Below, one piece after another: positions 11,970-23,696 of a stretch of 64,000 nucleotides of DNA. The notes beneath the pieces are model-generated. The model saw nothing but the letters and a program-made list of their open reading frames with translations. It was not told where the DNA came from and did no database searches. The stretch's first letter is position 1, and each line of letters starts with the position of its first letter. A program made the translations under genes and the position numbers. Source of the stretch: Diospyros lotus (taxonomy: Eukaryota > Streptophyta > Magnoliopsida > Ericales > Ebenaceae); assembly GCF_014633365.1 (NCBI RefSeq), contig NC_068341.1:25092339-25156338 (forward strand). Direction: 5' to 3'.

Positions 11970-12660
11970 TTGTTTCCGTGCTTCATAGGCAGACATAGGT
12001 TGGCTTGCATCGAACCATGTTACCAAAATCTCGTGCAGACGTAGGCTGGTCTTTTTGCTGAATCGCAACAAACAAAACACCAAATTTGTAGATGTAGGGC
12101 AATCCGAATTGCAATAACAAAATCTTGGGACTTTGGCACCTTGAGGAGACCTCTTAAGGGCAATATCAATATGGGACCTGGGGTTTTCATCCACTTTGCT
12201 AGCATCCCAAGTGGATATAGGCTGGTTTTTATTAAACCACGACATCAAAACCTTACTGCAAATGTAGGCTAAGAAGGTTGAACCACGCACCAAAACCTCA
12301 TTCCACATTAGAATTAACCTCTTTGCGGAAGTAGGCATCATAAACTGAGTCATGTCACCCAAAAATCTCTCGAATTGTAGAAGTAGATGCCACATGCTAA
12401 AAAAAAAATCTCTCCATCTGGTTATTAAAGTAGACACCACATGCCAAATCGTCGGAACAAAATGACTGACATACTCCTCGTGGATGTAGATCAGGTCAAA
12501 TAGTAGAAACAAAATTTCTCCATGGTTTTCCTGTTGCGAAGGTAGGCACTAGGTGCTGAATTGCCTTGACAAAATCTTTCCTATAATTCTATTGCAAATG
12601 TAGGACAATCTAAATTGTAGAAACAAAATTGTTGAAGCTCTCGTAGCATTTGCCTCAAAG
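11970..12660 (+). repeat. Degenerate tandem array of an LTR signature motif
   Basis: About eleven units of 45-65 bp each follow the pattern [gtggatgtaggc]-spacer-[gaaccacg]-[caaaatct]. Starts lie near 11981, 12036, 12089, 12199, 12256, 12324, 12378, 12430, 12480, 12533 and 12596. Read on the minus strand each unit is a version of the CGTGGTTC...GCCTACATCCAC signature that occurs singly in the Tat LTRs at 22356 and 33040. The 210-residue minus-strand frame across it has no domain features. Confidence 0.6.
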
Positions 12661-12862
12661 GTTTGCCTAGAAGAAATTAAGTATATTTTTTATTTTCTTT
12701 ATATCATGGCAACTTACCCCCTTTTCGGCAAAGAGTCCATTGTCCTCCCTAGCTTATAGTAGGGGGAATCTGGGTATTTTTGTTATTTGTTGTCATAATA
12801 AGAAAAAGAAAGCGGACATATCCAAACATGAACTATAGCTTGTCATGCTTTGAGATAATGCA

Positions 12863-15618
12863 TGTAATACCCATGATGAGTCATGATAGATTTTATCAAT
12901 TAAGAGAATATTGGTATATGGAAAATTCCATAATTGCCCTTGAACTAAAGAGAAGGCCCATAATATGTAGGATGCCTTAGGAGGGGCAAAACGGTAATTT
13001 GGAGTCCCGTCCCATAAAAAGATAAATTATTTTTAGAGAAATTATTTATATTGGAGAATTGATTTTTGGAGAATTTAATTCTTGATTAAGTGTATGGATA
13101 ATTAGGAAATTAAAATGGAAGCCAAGTATGGTTAGATTTGTGACACTTGGCAAAAATCTCATGGAATGAGATTTAATTTAATTTAGGAATAATAAATTTG
13201 TTGATTAAGTGTAATTGGTGACACTTGGAATGATCTTGTGAAGGAAGAGTGGGATTTAAAGAAATGCAAAAAGAAAAGAAATTAGTCTCTCAAGCATTAA
13301 ATGAGAGCTATTATGGAGAGAATTAAAAGAAAATCCATATTAAATGGAAATTAGTCATATATTTATGTGGGAAAATGGTGGATTTAATTAAATGCCAAAG
13401 TAAAATGAATTATGTCTTTCAAGAGCAATTTAAATTAAATAAAAAAGAAAAGATAATAGTCTCCATTAATTGCTTGAAAAGTTATGGATTTAAATTAAAT
13501 GAAAAATGGAGAAATTAGTCAATCTTGAAATTAGTCATTAATTATTAATTTTGAAAAGTGGAGAATTATGGGAATTAGAGATTGATCCAATGGTTGAGGA
13601 TTTAATCTCCAAAGAAAATCAAAGGTTGAGATTTAAAGAGACTAAGTCTCTTGGATTGTGTTTCTTTAGAGACTAGAGATGAGTTCTCTTAAAATCAATG
13701 GCTAAGATTGAGGATTAGGAGAAGCACAAGGATTGTGCTTGTGTTGGAGAGTTGAGATTGAGTCTCTTGAATTAAAGAAAACCAATGGCTAAGATATAAT
13801 CTTGAATTTTGGCATGGATTGTGTAGAAAAGCTCTATAAATAGGGAGTCGAGAATTTAGTTCAAGGTTTTCCCACTTGTGAAGAGAAAGAAAGCAAGAAG
13901 AGCTAAGGTTAGGAGAAGGAAGAAGAAATGCAAGCAAGAGGTAAGCCTTAATTTAAATCTCTTCAAGTGTGTAGGGAAGTTTTCATTCTCCATTCTTTCT
14001 TTAGTCTTAAAGATCTCTAATGCTTTAAGGATATTTTCTTAAGGTGATTAAAAGCCAAAGAGAGAGTCTTGGCAAGTGGAAGTATTGAAGCTTTAAGGAA
14101 AGAGGTAAGGGATAACCCCAAGTGGTGGGGGTTTTGCTTGCATTTGTACATGTTTTTAATGAGTTGCATGTAATGGTCTTATTGCATGTTTTGTGTTCTA
14201 GTGGACCTATGGCCATATGGAGGACTAGTGATGAGAGAGGGGTTGGTTGGTGCCTTAACCTAAGTGGTTATGAGGGCATGGAGGACTACCCATAATATGC
14301 ATTGTATTTGCATTACATGTTTATATTCTCATGTTACATATACATTTGCATAGCACCCTTACTGAGCATTGGCTCATAAGGTCCTTTGACCTCTATGTAG
14401 GTGGAGAATCATCTAAGGGAAAAGGAGTTTTGCAAGGTTGAAGGTAATGGAGCAAGGGAAGTACATGTGTAGTTGTATGTATTTTGTGGTCTAGTGGATG
14501 AATGTTGTATTTATTTTGTTAAATATGTAATGAATGCTTAATGTGGGTGAAAAGTGGCAAACTTGAATGTTTTGGAAGCCATTTGAAGTGTAAAAGCATT
14601 CTGGAAATTTTGGGTTTTAAAAAAAAAAAAATATTTTTTTTAATTAAAAAGGAGAGGCAGTGTGCTGGGCGCGGCTGGCGCGACCGCGCGCAACAGGTGC
14701 GCGCGGGATGCCAGCGCGCGCGTGCGGCCTGCACGCATGGCACGCGTGACTTGCGTGAATGGCCCGCGCGGCCGGTGCGCGCGCCCGCGCGGCCTATGCG
14801 CAAGTGCGGCCCGCGAGGCCAGCGCTGGGGGCACAGCTGGTGCTGCCCCCCTTGCTGCTGTGATGTTTTTCTTTTTTTTTATTTTATTTCCTTTTTTTTG
14901 TTTAATTAATTATTTCTGATATTTTGTAAAATTCTGAAATAAATTATGTTTAAATAAATAAATAAAGGATTATTTTAGGCACCAAATTAATTATTAAATT
15001 AATATAAATTTGAGGCAATTGTGGGGAAAAATTTCTATATTTTGAGAAATTAAATAATGGAGTATTTTCCTTAAATTTTGAAATTGGATGAGGATGCCTT
15101 GAGGTTTGTATTTCAAAAATTAATTTCCTAATGGTTGGAAAATTATGGTATTTTTGAAATAATTAAAGGAAAAAAATCAATGGAGATTTAATAAGGAAAA
15201 TTTTATTAAAATTTTCCAAAGAAATATTAATCCAAATATTTTTCAAAGGAATTGGAAGTGAGATAAATGGGTTAATGGTTGGGGCAAAGAAAAGAAAAAT
15301 TATTTTCTTATAATTAAGGCGTTATGCCATAATTTATATGAAGCATGGGAGTTAGTTTAATTCTTTCGATCCTGGGAGGTCACCCTTAGCTCTTCATTAA
15401 GAGCTTGAGAAGGGGTGACACTTTGCGAGGTTTCGGGTTTTAATGGGTCGTTTTGATAATTCCCGGACCCTCGAGTAGAGCGAAGAGAGGGCAAAGCCTA
15501 GTTCCCACCTAGGTCGTTTCCCATTGAAACGTAGCCATCTTTTCATCTTTGCCCTAGCGTGTGAATAATAAGCTGATTATTCGTGAGTAACACCCGTAGG
15601 TGGGAGCGGGGCGTTACA
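12863..15618 (+). mobile_element. Solo LTR, long TGTAAY-type gypsy
   Basis: This 2756-bp LTR starts 'tgtaataccc', ends 'ggggcgttaca', and is flanked by a perfect TSD ATGCA (12858-12862 and 15619-15623). A TATA box 'ctataaataggg' lies near 13831, giving a U3 of about 1 kb. Its last 240 bp and its U3 match the inverted LTR at 41135-43810, so both belong to one family. It contains a strikingly GC-rich island. Confidence 0.88.
14655..14846. other. GC-rich CpG island inside the LTR
   Basis: About 190 bp is dense in 'gcgcgcg' and 'cgcgcgg' words, while the surrounding LTR is AT-rich. It is bordered by an A/T run on each side. The reading frames over it exist in several frames only because stop codons are rare in GC-rich DNA. 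Confidence 0.7.
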
Positions 15619-15623
15619 ATGCA

Positions 15624-16089
15624 TTTTCCAACTTGGATTCTTCCATTCCCTTTTCCTAACATCCATGGTTTTACAAGATTAACTAAAATCAGATAAATAT
15701 GCTAGGTACTTCTAACCTTGTCACTTGCATAACACATACATGCATACACAAATGATATATTATGAGCGATCTCTTAAATGTCCAAAAGAATTCTATTTGT
15801 TGTACTTCATTTTATATAGTTGATTAGTTTCTTCTACCTAAACCAAAAAGAAAAAAAACTACAAAGGGAATATATTCTAAAGGGCCAAGTTTGTAAAAAA
15901 AGTTGGAAGGTGCTTCTAGGAGGTCAAACTAATCTCCAAACTAGTCTGCTCCTAAAGGTCCTTGTAATTCTTGAGGGATCAGGATTTGGCAAGAATGAAC
16001 TCCAAGGCCCTGACAAATTTGCCAGGTTATCTTGGGTATCCACTACCAATATTTGTTTCAAACTGCGAGGATTTAAACCATATTCCCTC
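15624..16089. other. Intergenic, no gene seen
   Basis: AT-rich sequence between the solo LTR and the transposon coding remnant. The short frame at 15820-16092 has no recognisable features. Confidence 0.35.
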
Positions 16090-17500
16090 TAGTCCAAAGT
16101 CTCCAACCTTGCCACTTGTTCTGAATAGATTAACTTGAGGAATGTCTCCCTGAGTCTCAGTATCTCCAAAATGCTCGGAGCTGCATAAAACCTTTTCCCA
16201 TCGAAGCTCTAGGCATACCGTTCCTTCCTTTAGTGGCAGTCCTTGGAGAGTCGGTACTCCTTGATGGCTTGGGCGCGAGTTTTAGCCGTGTTCAATCCAT
16301 AGGAGCGTGTTGTCCTTACACAACCATTCCCTTTCTTTCAAAATATGGCTATGATATGTGGTGAAGGCAAGTAGGCCACTTGGACGTTTCCTGCCAATGA
16401 CTGTTGCGTCTCTTCAGCATCCTTCAATCTCCATAGCTCATCTTCCATGGAGGCCATCCTCACTCACAAATCATTATTTTTTATCCGTAGACCCTTAAGT
16501 TATGTTGCTTCTTTCCCCAAATCATGAACGTGGGTTTGGAGTCGATGGCTCTCATGCTGCTAGAACTCTACCTTATGCTTCTGCATTTGAATTATGAAGG
16601 CCCCTTCCTTAAGGATAGCTCAATTCATTGCATTTGCCTCCACCATCGCATGAGCCCCTTAAAAAAAAAAATAAAGACATTAAAAATAAGCCTTAAGAGA
16701 TAAAAGCTAAAAAGTGGAAAGACCTTACCTCCACCAATAGGGGCTCTACCCGGTCCATATCCTTGAGAGCTTGCTTAAAAGACTTTGACTCATCCCCTAG
16801 CAGGATGGTCATGTAAATTAATCTTGCTCCTACCCTCGAGTCTATTACTGAATTAGTTTCCAAGACTTTAAGGCAAGTGTTAAAATTTTCACCGCGAAGT
16901 TGGTAGCCATCGTTCAAAATCATCTCTTCTTGAATGGAAGACATCTTTGGTAGAATCGATAATTGCTAGGGATCCTCCAACTCCAGTATTTTCTTGTTGT
17001 GATGTTCTAGTTGTCACAAAGGGTCCCTTATCATTCTTAGAAATCGACGCATCTTTGCAATTTCCATGCCTAGTCACGCCGATGATTCTGCTACCTTTAC
17101 CTTGAGTTGTTACGTGAAGGTAACGATGCCATGTAAGGACCCTGAAGGCTCACAAGCCTCTTTTGCTTATTGTGGGATTGTTGGTGGAGGGATCGACGCC
17201 AATTGGTGCAAGGAGCCAGCCTATTATCGTGAATTTTTGCTTTAAGAAAGGCTTCCCGAACCCTCCTCTCTAGCAGCCCTTGTTCAATGTTCATGGGTGC
17301 ACCTTTTCCCAACATGTTCCTTCTTTATTCAATCTAGTTTTTTCAAAATATAGCACAATATTTGGCAAAAATCCCTCTAGGAGAAAATCGTGCTAGGTAA
17401 TCACGTCTCTAAGAAGTGCGATTCTCCGGGACAAGCCTTATGTGCTAATCTTTCCTAATGTGATGGGACAATAGGGACCCTCGGGGACAATTGACTATTT
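16090..17500 (-). pseudogene. Decayed transposon coiled-coil protein remnant
   Basis: Minus-strand fragments in shifting frames (start near 17315, others at 17077-16889 and 16944-16693, and a Glu/Leu-rich stretch near 16450) read as charged, helical, coiled-coil-like peptide. Upstream on the same strand a TATA box 'tttataaatagtc' sits near 17490. Layout and composition resemble the extra antisense gene of the Tat element at 23170-26162, whose leader has 'gtataaatag'. I infer a decayed second copy of such a gene. Direct sequence identity is not demonstrable by eye. Confidence 0.4.
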
Positions 17501-17609
17501 ATAAACCCCTGCTTCAGGAAACCCAAACCACCAAGATGTCATTATGTGCCTCTTCGAGCCAAAAACTCTTTGTCTCCTTTCTTTCCTGAGCAATTGCCTC
17601 GTGTCCTTT

Positions 17610-19731
17610 TGTTAGTGTTAGTTCCTTAATGCTAGATTTAGATGACATCTAACAATTGTAATTATGAGACTAGTGATGTAATTCTTGCAAATGTAATAAA
17701 ATAGGTCGTTATATTTTAAGATCATATCTTCATTTATATCTCTCCAATCAATATATAAATGAGTCCCTAGATTTCCTAATAAAGGTTTTATTCTTAAGTG
17801 TTAAGAATATGTGACAAAAGACCTTTGTATTAAGGATATCTTAAGGTTAATTCCTAGTTCTTACACTTCTCAGAAGGGGACTATGATTAATCGAGTATGG
17901 ACTGACACATGGGATACTACCTTTGATTAATATGAGATGCTAATGATAAAGGATGGTGAGTTGCATGCCATAATCCATGCGATAGATATAGTAGATATAT
18001 GGGTAAACGTTACTTGAACATCTACCAAATGTGACGCACATGATAGATCACATAGCTAAGAGGATCTATGATCTATCACAGACTTCGATTGTGTTACTGG
18101 TCCTTAAACTAGAGGTAACACAGTTATCTTATATGTGATGCTAGGGATTTGTTGTTATTGAAAATCATTCAGTTATTGTGTGGGATATGTATTGTGTGGT
18201 CTTTGTGTAGTGGCATATAGAGGTAGGTGATTGTTGATGGAATCTGTCGACCTCTGGCGTGAGGTAAACATCCTATGTAATCAGTAGTAGTTTTGATTAT
18301 AGAAACCCCTGCCCATGGTACACTTGATTGGAAAGTGTTTTCGATGTCGGAAAGAGTTCCGATGTGTCATCTCAATCACAGCACACTGATTTTTGGCATA
18401 TTTATCGAGTTAGTGAGTTTAATCAATTCATGACTCTCACTTGATTGGGATGTTATTCGATGGAAGGATTATAGTACATGGGAATCGGAAGCCTAAATAG
18501 GTTCTTTAAGAAGTTAGACTTCATTACTTGTAGGGTCACCCACACATAATGTTATTTGTGACTCACGATCTTTCAGGATACATTGAGGAGACGGATAGAT
18601 CCTTGTTGTAGACTAAAGTGTTTAGTCAGCGTCAAAGAGTTTAACATGTCTCAATTACTACATAGTAGTGAACCTAGAAGGTCGCACGCATATTCAAGTG
18701 TAGTGGTTGACTAAGTGATGAAAGTTGTAATCATCATTAAGAGTTAATGATGTCACCACTAAGAATTGAAGGATTGGGTTCAATGATTAAACCAATAGGA
18801 GCAATTGCCAAGAGTTGACAGGCATGCTGTTAAGAGTTAACGGGGGTGGACCGTCCGGGCCTAATCTCGGCCCTCTCCTCAGGCCCAATCTCAGCCCAAT
18901 CTGGTATCCATTCTGGACGCAGCCTTGGCCAAGCGCCAGCCTGCCAATTTATTTAACTCTTTTAATTTAATGTCTAAAAGCAATTAAAGGAGAATTGCTT
19001 TTAGACATGTTTTCTTATTTTAATCATTTATGTTTCAAAATCTTATATTTGAATTTTCAAATCTTAAATTAAAGGAGAATTATTTTCAGACATGTTTTCT
19101 CTTCCTCATGCAAAATGTAAATTTATTTTGAATTAAAAGAGAATTGCTTTTAGACATATTTTCTTATTTTAATCATTTATGTCTCAAAAGCTTATATTTG
19201 AATTTTCAAATCTTGATTTCTCATGCAAAAGCAAATTTATTTTGAATTAAAGGTGAGACATGAACAAACTTGATAGAGTATTCAAACAAGAGTGAGAAGG
19301 GTCGAAGTGCTGGAAGTGTGCTGACTGGTGGAATTCTCAACCGTTGGTGACTTGTTTGTAATTGCCTTTAGTTGTAAGTTTGTTATTTTTACTAACTTGT
19401 TGTGTGAGGGGATTGTATTTGCTAGTAGTGTGCTAGTGGTTCTTGCTTAGGTAAGGGATTGTATGTTGGTTCTAGCTCCAATTAAAAGCTAGTGTTGATT
19501 CTTCCTAGTAGAACCTCAAGCTAAGTCTTGAGAGAAAGGATTAGCTTCTTTAGAGCCAAATCTCTATAAATTTCCTTTCTTCCTTGTGGTTGTGTTATTT
19601 TATTGTTATTAAACTTACTGCAATCATCACATATTAAGATCATAAATTTAAGATTTTTCAAAATAGTTAAAATTATTAATTTCTTTGAAAAATCCAACTC
19701 ACCCCCATCTTGGGTATTTTTCTGGGCAACA
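17610..19731 (+). mobile_element. 5' LTR of a truncated copia element
   Basis: The LTR starts 'tgttagtgttag' and ends 'gggcaaca'. It is followed after one base by a tRNA-Met type primer site. A TATA box 'ctataaattt' lies about 170 bp before the end. It is long (2.1 kb) for a copia LTR and holds a tandem duplication. The 3' LTR and pol are absent, so no TSD can be checked. Confidence 0.7.
18984..19260. repeat. 149-bp tandem duplication in the copia LTR
   Basis: 'gaattgcttttagacat' followed by 'tttcttattttaatcattta' occurs from 18984 and again from 19133. A shortened copy lies between them (about 19067). About 1.8 units are present. Confidence 0.7.
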
Positions 19732-19732
19732 A

Positions 19733-19744
19733 TTGGTATCAGAG
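19733..19744 (+). other. Primer binding site, tRNA-Met type
   Basis: 'ttggtatcagag' immediately after the LTR is the standard initiator tRNA-Met primer binding site of plant copia elements. It fixes the LTR end and the orientation. Confidence 0.85.
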
Positions 19745-19798
19745 TAGGTCTTAAAATATTCGTGTTTCAAATCTCAAATCTTAGGAAAAGATCATAAA

Positions 19799-20669
19799 AT
19801 GGCCTCATATCTACCTCATGGTATAGTTGAGGAAACTTTTCCCTCCCATCCCCCAGTCTTTGATGGAACCAATTATAGCTATTGAAAAATGAGGATGGAA
19901 TCCTACATCTTTTCAATTAGCTATATGTTGTGGAAACTTGTTAGGGATGATTTTACCTTATCTAAGAAAGAAGAAAAAGATTGGAGTGAAGAAGATATAA
20001 ACAATCTTGAAATGGACCATAGGGTCAAATATATCTTGTTTTGTTCTATATTGCCTAGTGAGTATGAACAAATCTCTTTATGCTCCACATCTCATGAAAT
20101 ATGGAAAAAAATAGAAGTTATGTATAAAGGGACCGATCAAGTTAAGGATACTAGGATAAATCGTTTGATGTCCCAATATGAAGGGTTCAATTGTTAGCCA
20201 ATGAGACAATTAGTGATATGAATGCTAGGTTTCAAAAATTGGTTAACTCTTTAAAAATGCTTGGCAAGGTTATCCCCGAAAGTGATCAAGTAAAGAAAAT
20301 ACTTAGGTCACTTAGCATAGATTTGCAACCTATGGTTATCGCTGTCACTCAAGCCAAAGATCTTGTAATTTTAAAATGGAAGAGCTCATTGGGAATCTCT
20401 TAACCCATGAGTTAGTTCTTAATTAATCAAATGAAAGAACCCATAAAGAAGATGAAGAATATAGCTTTAAAAGATAAATTTTCAACTAAAATTGAAAGCT
20501 AGTCTTCTAGTGAAAATGATAATGATGTAATTCCCCTAGAAAAGACTTTAAAGAGTTCAATGAAAAAGCAAGGTAAGGATAGCAAGCAATCACTTCCTAC
20601 ATGCTATAATTGTCAAGAAGTTGGGCATTATAAAAATGAGTGTCTAAAGAAAGAGGAAGAAAAGAAATA

Positions 20670-20700
<31 letters not shown>

Positions 20701-20740
20701 AAGAAGAAGAAGAAGAAGAAGAAGCATTTCTCATGAAACA
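19799..20740 (+). pseudogene. Copia gag (UBN2 type), broken
   Basis: The ATG lies 55 bp after the primer site. The product begins 'MASYLPHGIVEE' and reads as a UBN2-type copia Gag. A TGA at about 19885 sits where these proteins have Trp in the 'YSYWK' region. A frameshift occurs near 20190, where 'SQYEGF' continues in another frame as 'LANETISDM', and further breaks lie at 20380-20460. A CCHC zinc knuckle 'CYNCQEVGHYKNEC' is intact at 20602-20643. It is followed by a Lys-rich tail made by an expanded (GAA)n microsatellite (20666-20726). Protease, integrase and RT are missing. The element stops against an inverted LTR fragment. Confidence 0.8.
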
Positions 20741-21476
20741 CCTCAAGAATCACATTTCTTAATAATCAATCTACCATGTTCAAGGACTATCTTGTCATAC
20801 TAATAGTAGACCACATAAGACATTCATCTCATCAATAACAACGAGGGTGATAGATCCTATCCCTGAACACCTGCCTCCTTATAACAGCAATACGAAACCT
20901 CATAGATGAACATATCCACCTTACAGTTGGATGGTTTAGTATATTAGCAAATCCTACACACCAATACACAAGACAATTGTGTCAGTTCAAGTCTAAGGAT
21001 CAACTACACTATTGCAACTTAGATGACGTGACCATTATTAACAAAGCCATGTGGTTAGTCATCAGTGTCAAATTCAATGCGTTATTCTCCAACAACCACC
21101 AACGAGTTTACTAGAGACATCCCCATGTCATATGGTATGTGACTCACCATTTTTACCATTAGTAACTCATAGTGATCAAGGTAGTAAACTACGTGTTAGT
21201 CCATACTCAACCAATTAGAGTTCCCATCGGATTAATCTAAGGACCAAGAATCATTTAAGAAGTTATATCACTAGAGAATCTTGTCACATAGTCTTAATAC
21301 TTAAGAATAAGACTCTGAAACAGAAAATCTTGGGACTCATTCATATAACAACTAGAGAGTTTATGAATAAAGATAAACTTGTCTTTTATTAATATATATA
21401 AGGATATAACAAATGTATTTATTACAAGCTCGCTAGACATTATCCAAATCTAACATTAGAGCATATTACACTAACA
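20735..21476 (-). mobile_element. Inverted fragment of a related LTR
   Basis: Read on the minus strand from 21476 it starts 'tgttagtgtaatatgc' and continues 'ctaatgttagatttgg'. This parallels the start of the copia LTR at 17610, and further similarity continues (tandem 'gagtatggactaacac' and 'gactatgtgaca' blocks). It is cut off where it meets the gag remnant. Confidence 0.55.
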
Positions 21477-22231
21477 CTAGAGGTTAGAGCCTATCTCCCT
21501 TGGGAAAGCCTTTTATCACCCACTATTCACTCAGGACCAACTTCTTAGATTTGCATGATTCCCCCTAGTCAATTCTTGCTCCAATGAGGAATCTAGGGAA
21601 ATATGTCCCCTACCTGTATTACCCTGTATTGTCCCACGACGATGAGGCTTAGTTGTTCTAGGCCCACCTCATTCTGAGGGAAGGGGGCATTCCCCAAGGG
21701 AGGGGGGTTTCTCTCGAAAGCCTTTCCATGCTTACAAGACAACATTGCAAATAAGGGGAATGCATCGCGCCTTCTCAAGAAAGAGCACTGCACGTTGGCA
21801 CGTGCGTGTCACATGTCCCTAACCCTTATGTTGTCTATAAATACCCCATAAACTCCTTAGTTTTGGGATAAGGAAAAATAAGCAAGCATAAACGCAACAC
21901 CATACTGCAAACGTAATCACTACAGTACTCTTACTCTTCATACATCATTCCCCACGCAACATTCATGTACTGCATTTCTATATCTTGTGTTGCATGAAGA
22001 CCTCTTCTAACTTAAGCATTAGATTGCCTACATGAGAGAAATCCCAATGTGCGCCCTAACTACCTTTTATCTTGCAAACCCTCTCGAAAAATGAAGAGTC
22101 ATCGGATTGCCGATGTGGGAGAAATGCCCATTTGCCTGCTAACCACATTCTACCTTACAGACCCTTTCGAAAGATGAAGAGTTCCCTGCCACCACTCAAC
22201 AACCTCTCGAAAAATGAAGTCCCTTACCACC
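21477..22231 (+). mobile_element. Tat-type LTR, target of the 11.4-kb element
   Basis: It contains a TATA box at 21836-21843 ('ctataaatacccc') and then 'cttctaacttaagcatt', the landmark near the 3' end of Tat LTRs. From 22022 an 83-bp unit repeats ('gattgcc...gagaaat', 'cgaaaaatgaag'), with copies near 22022 and 22105 and a partial one before 22231. The sequence resumes at 33605 after the inserted element. No coding region is present. Confidence 0.5.
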
Positions 22232-22902
22232 TGTCGACGTTCAATTTCAGCCGACTGTGATTCGTTTTGGGCCAAAGTGAGTGAGTCCAAAGTGCCAAGA
22301 AGAAGAAAACAAGGATCCTAGATATGAGTCAACACAAGAATTTTCACGTGGTTCGGCCAGAACGATGCCTACTCCACGACCGCACTCTGATTATTCTTTT
22401 AGAATGGCGGTGTCTGATTATTCTCCTTGTACCCCTAATGGTATCTCTCACTCCTATTTATAATGAGGGGCCTTTACAATTTGGATAACATATAGAAATA
22501 TAAAGATGACATTTTGGGGGACAAACAACCCTTATCATCTACACAAAACTGGGAGTGAGATCCTCATTATGAGGAGCATGGGTTGTTGCAGGTAAAGTAA
22601 ATGGACCCTGCCCCTGACTTCTCAGCAACTTTACCACTTATGCGAGCTGGAGGTTTTAGGCCAGCGATCTGGATGGTCCAGCGAACTGAGGGCTTTGTCG
22701 GGAGTTCATTAGTTGATCGCTGAGAGCTTGCTAGGGGCTTTACCAGGAGCTCACAAGGTGCTCGCTTTATGAGCTTCAGATTTCGATGGTGTATGGACTT
22801 TCTTTGGCGAGGCCGCCTGGGCCTTCTAGGCTTTGGGCTATTGGGCCGGCCCATTGGACTGAGTCTGGCCCATGAGAAATGATGCGGGAAATGCGTATAA
22901 CA
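22232..22902 (-). mobile_element. 3' LTR of the Tat element
   Basis: On the minus strand it starts 'tgttatacgcatttc' and ends 'gaacgtcgaca'. A TATA box on the minus strand lies at 22455-22462. It carries the ACGTGGTTCGGC/CTACTCCACG signature at 22354-22380. Confidence 0.9.
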
Positions 22903-22920
22903 TAAGCCCCCCAACTCGCG
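22903..22920 (-). other. Polypurine tract
   Basis: On the minus strand 'gagttggggggctta' directly precedes the 3' LTR. A G-run like this is the plus-strand priming tract of Tat elements. Confidence 0.75.
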
Positions 22921-23169
22921 GTGCGATCTTCGCACTGGGAGTTGATTTGTGCTAGCTGTTAACCCACCTTTTCGACTTCTGCCCAATTACTTTAAATCTC
23001 GTCGTTCCACGCAGCACGCCTTGTCTGCAGTGCATTTAGTGGGCACGTTCTCCCATTACTAAACATGATTATGCCCATGGGACCCACAAGCTATCGTGCG
23101 GCCGCTGGATGTGGAGCATGCGGTAAGTCGTCTTTTCGATTCGACGACTGGGATCGATTGGGCCAGGGG

Positions 23170-23178
23170 TATAAATAG
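23170..23178 (+). promoter_or_regulatory. TATA box of the antisense gene
   Basis: 'ggggtataaatagtaggg' lies about 170 bp before a 5'-UTR splice donor and 520 bp before the ATG of the extra gene, on the strand opposite to gag-pol. It is a textbook plant TATA box, followed by a pyrimidine-rich leader. The element therefore seems to carry a promoter besides those in its LTRs. Confidence 0.65.
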
Positions 23179-23696
23179 TAGGGGGTTTCCCCCATTTCCC
23201 TCTTTCACGCCATTTTAAAATCTCTCCTTGCTTCTACCTTCTTCTCTCGAGGCTTCCATTGCTGTCGTGCTTCCAAATGCTAATCGTTCCCGTTTGGTGT
23301 TTGCTTCCGAGTTTCCATATAGACGTTAGGCTCAGTGTTGGGTAAGTTTGCTGCGACTTTCTTTATTTTTCTTCTTCTTCTTTTTGTGAGGCCGTCCATC
23401 GTCGATTAGCTGTCGGTGGTTTCTTTGGTCTTGCCGATTCCGTTGGTGTCGCTTCCATTTACATGGGAAACGACTCGAATCAGTTGATTCGACATCTTCC
23501 GAGCCTTCAAGCACCATGAACTTAGGATTAGTTTCCTGTGGAATACCGGGTTTGCGGTTGCAACCCCTCTGCCTTAGGCGGCACCTTGTTGCAAAGCACT
23601 TGGCCTAGAAAATAAGGGATATTTTTAGGGCTTTTCTAGTTCTTTGAGGTCTGGCTCGCGACTTGCGACTTGACTGTCCTTTCTTTCTCTTTGTAG

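Noticed and set aside
11880..12512. 210-residue minus-strand reading frame
   Set aside because: It lies across the degenerate tandem array, and its peptide repeats only reflect the repeat units.
14519..14919. Overlapping Arg/Ala-rich frames on both strands
   Set aside because: Open in several frames at once because GC-rich sequence has few stops; part of the solo LTR.
22567..22986. 139-residue frame in the 3' LTR (and its counterpart at 33264-33551)
   Set aside because: Lies in LTR sequence, is interrupted differently in the second LTR and has no domain.
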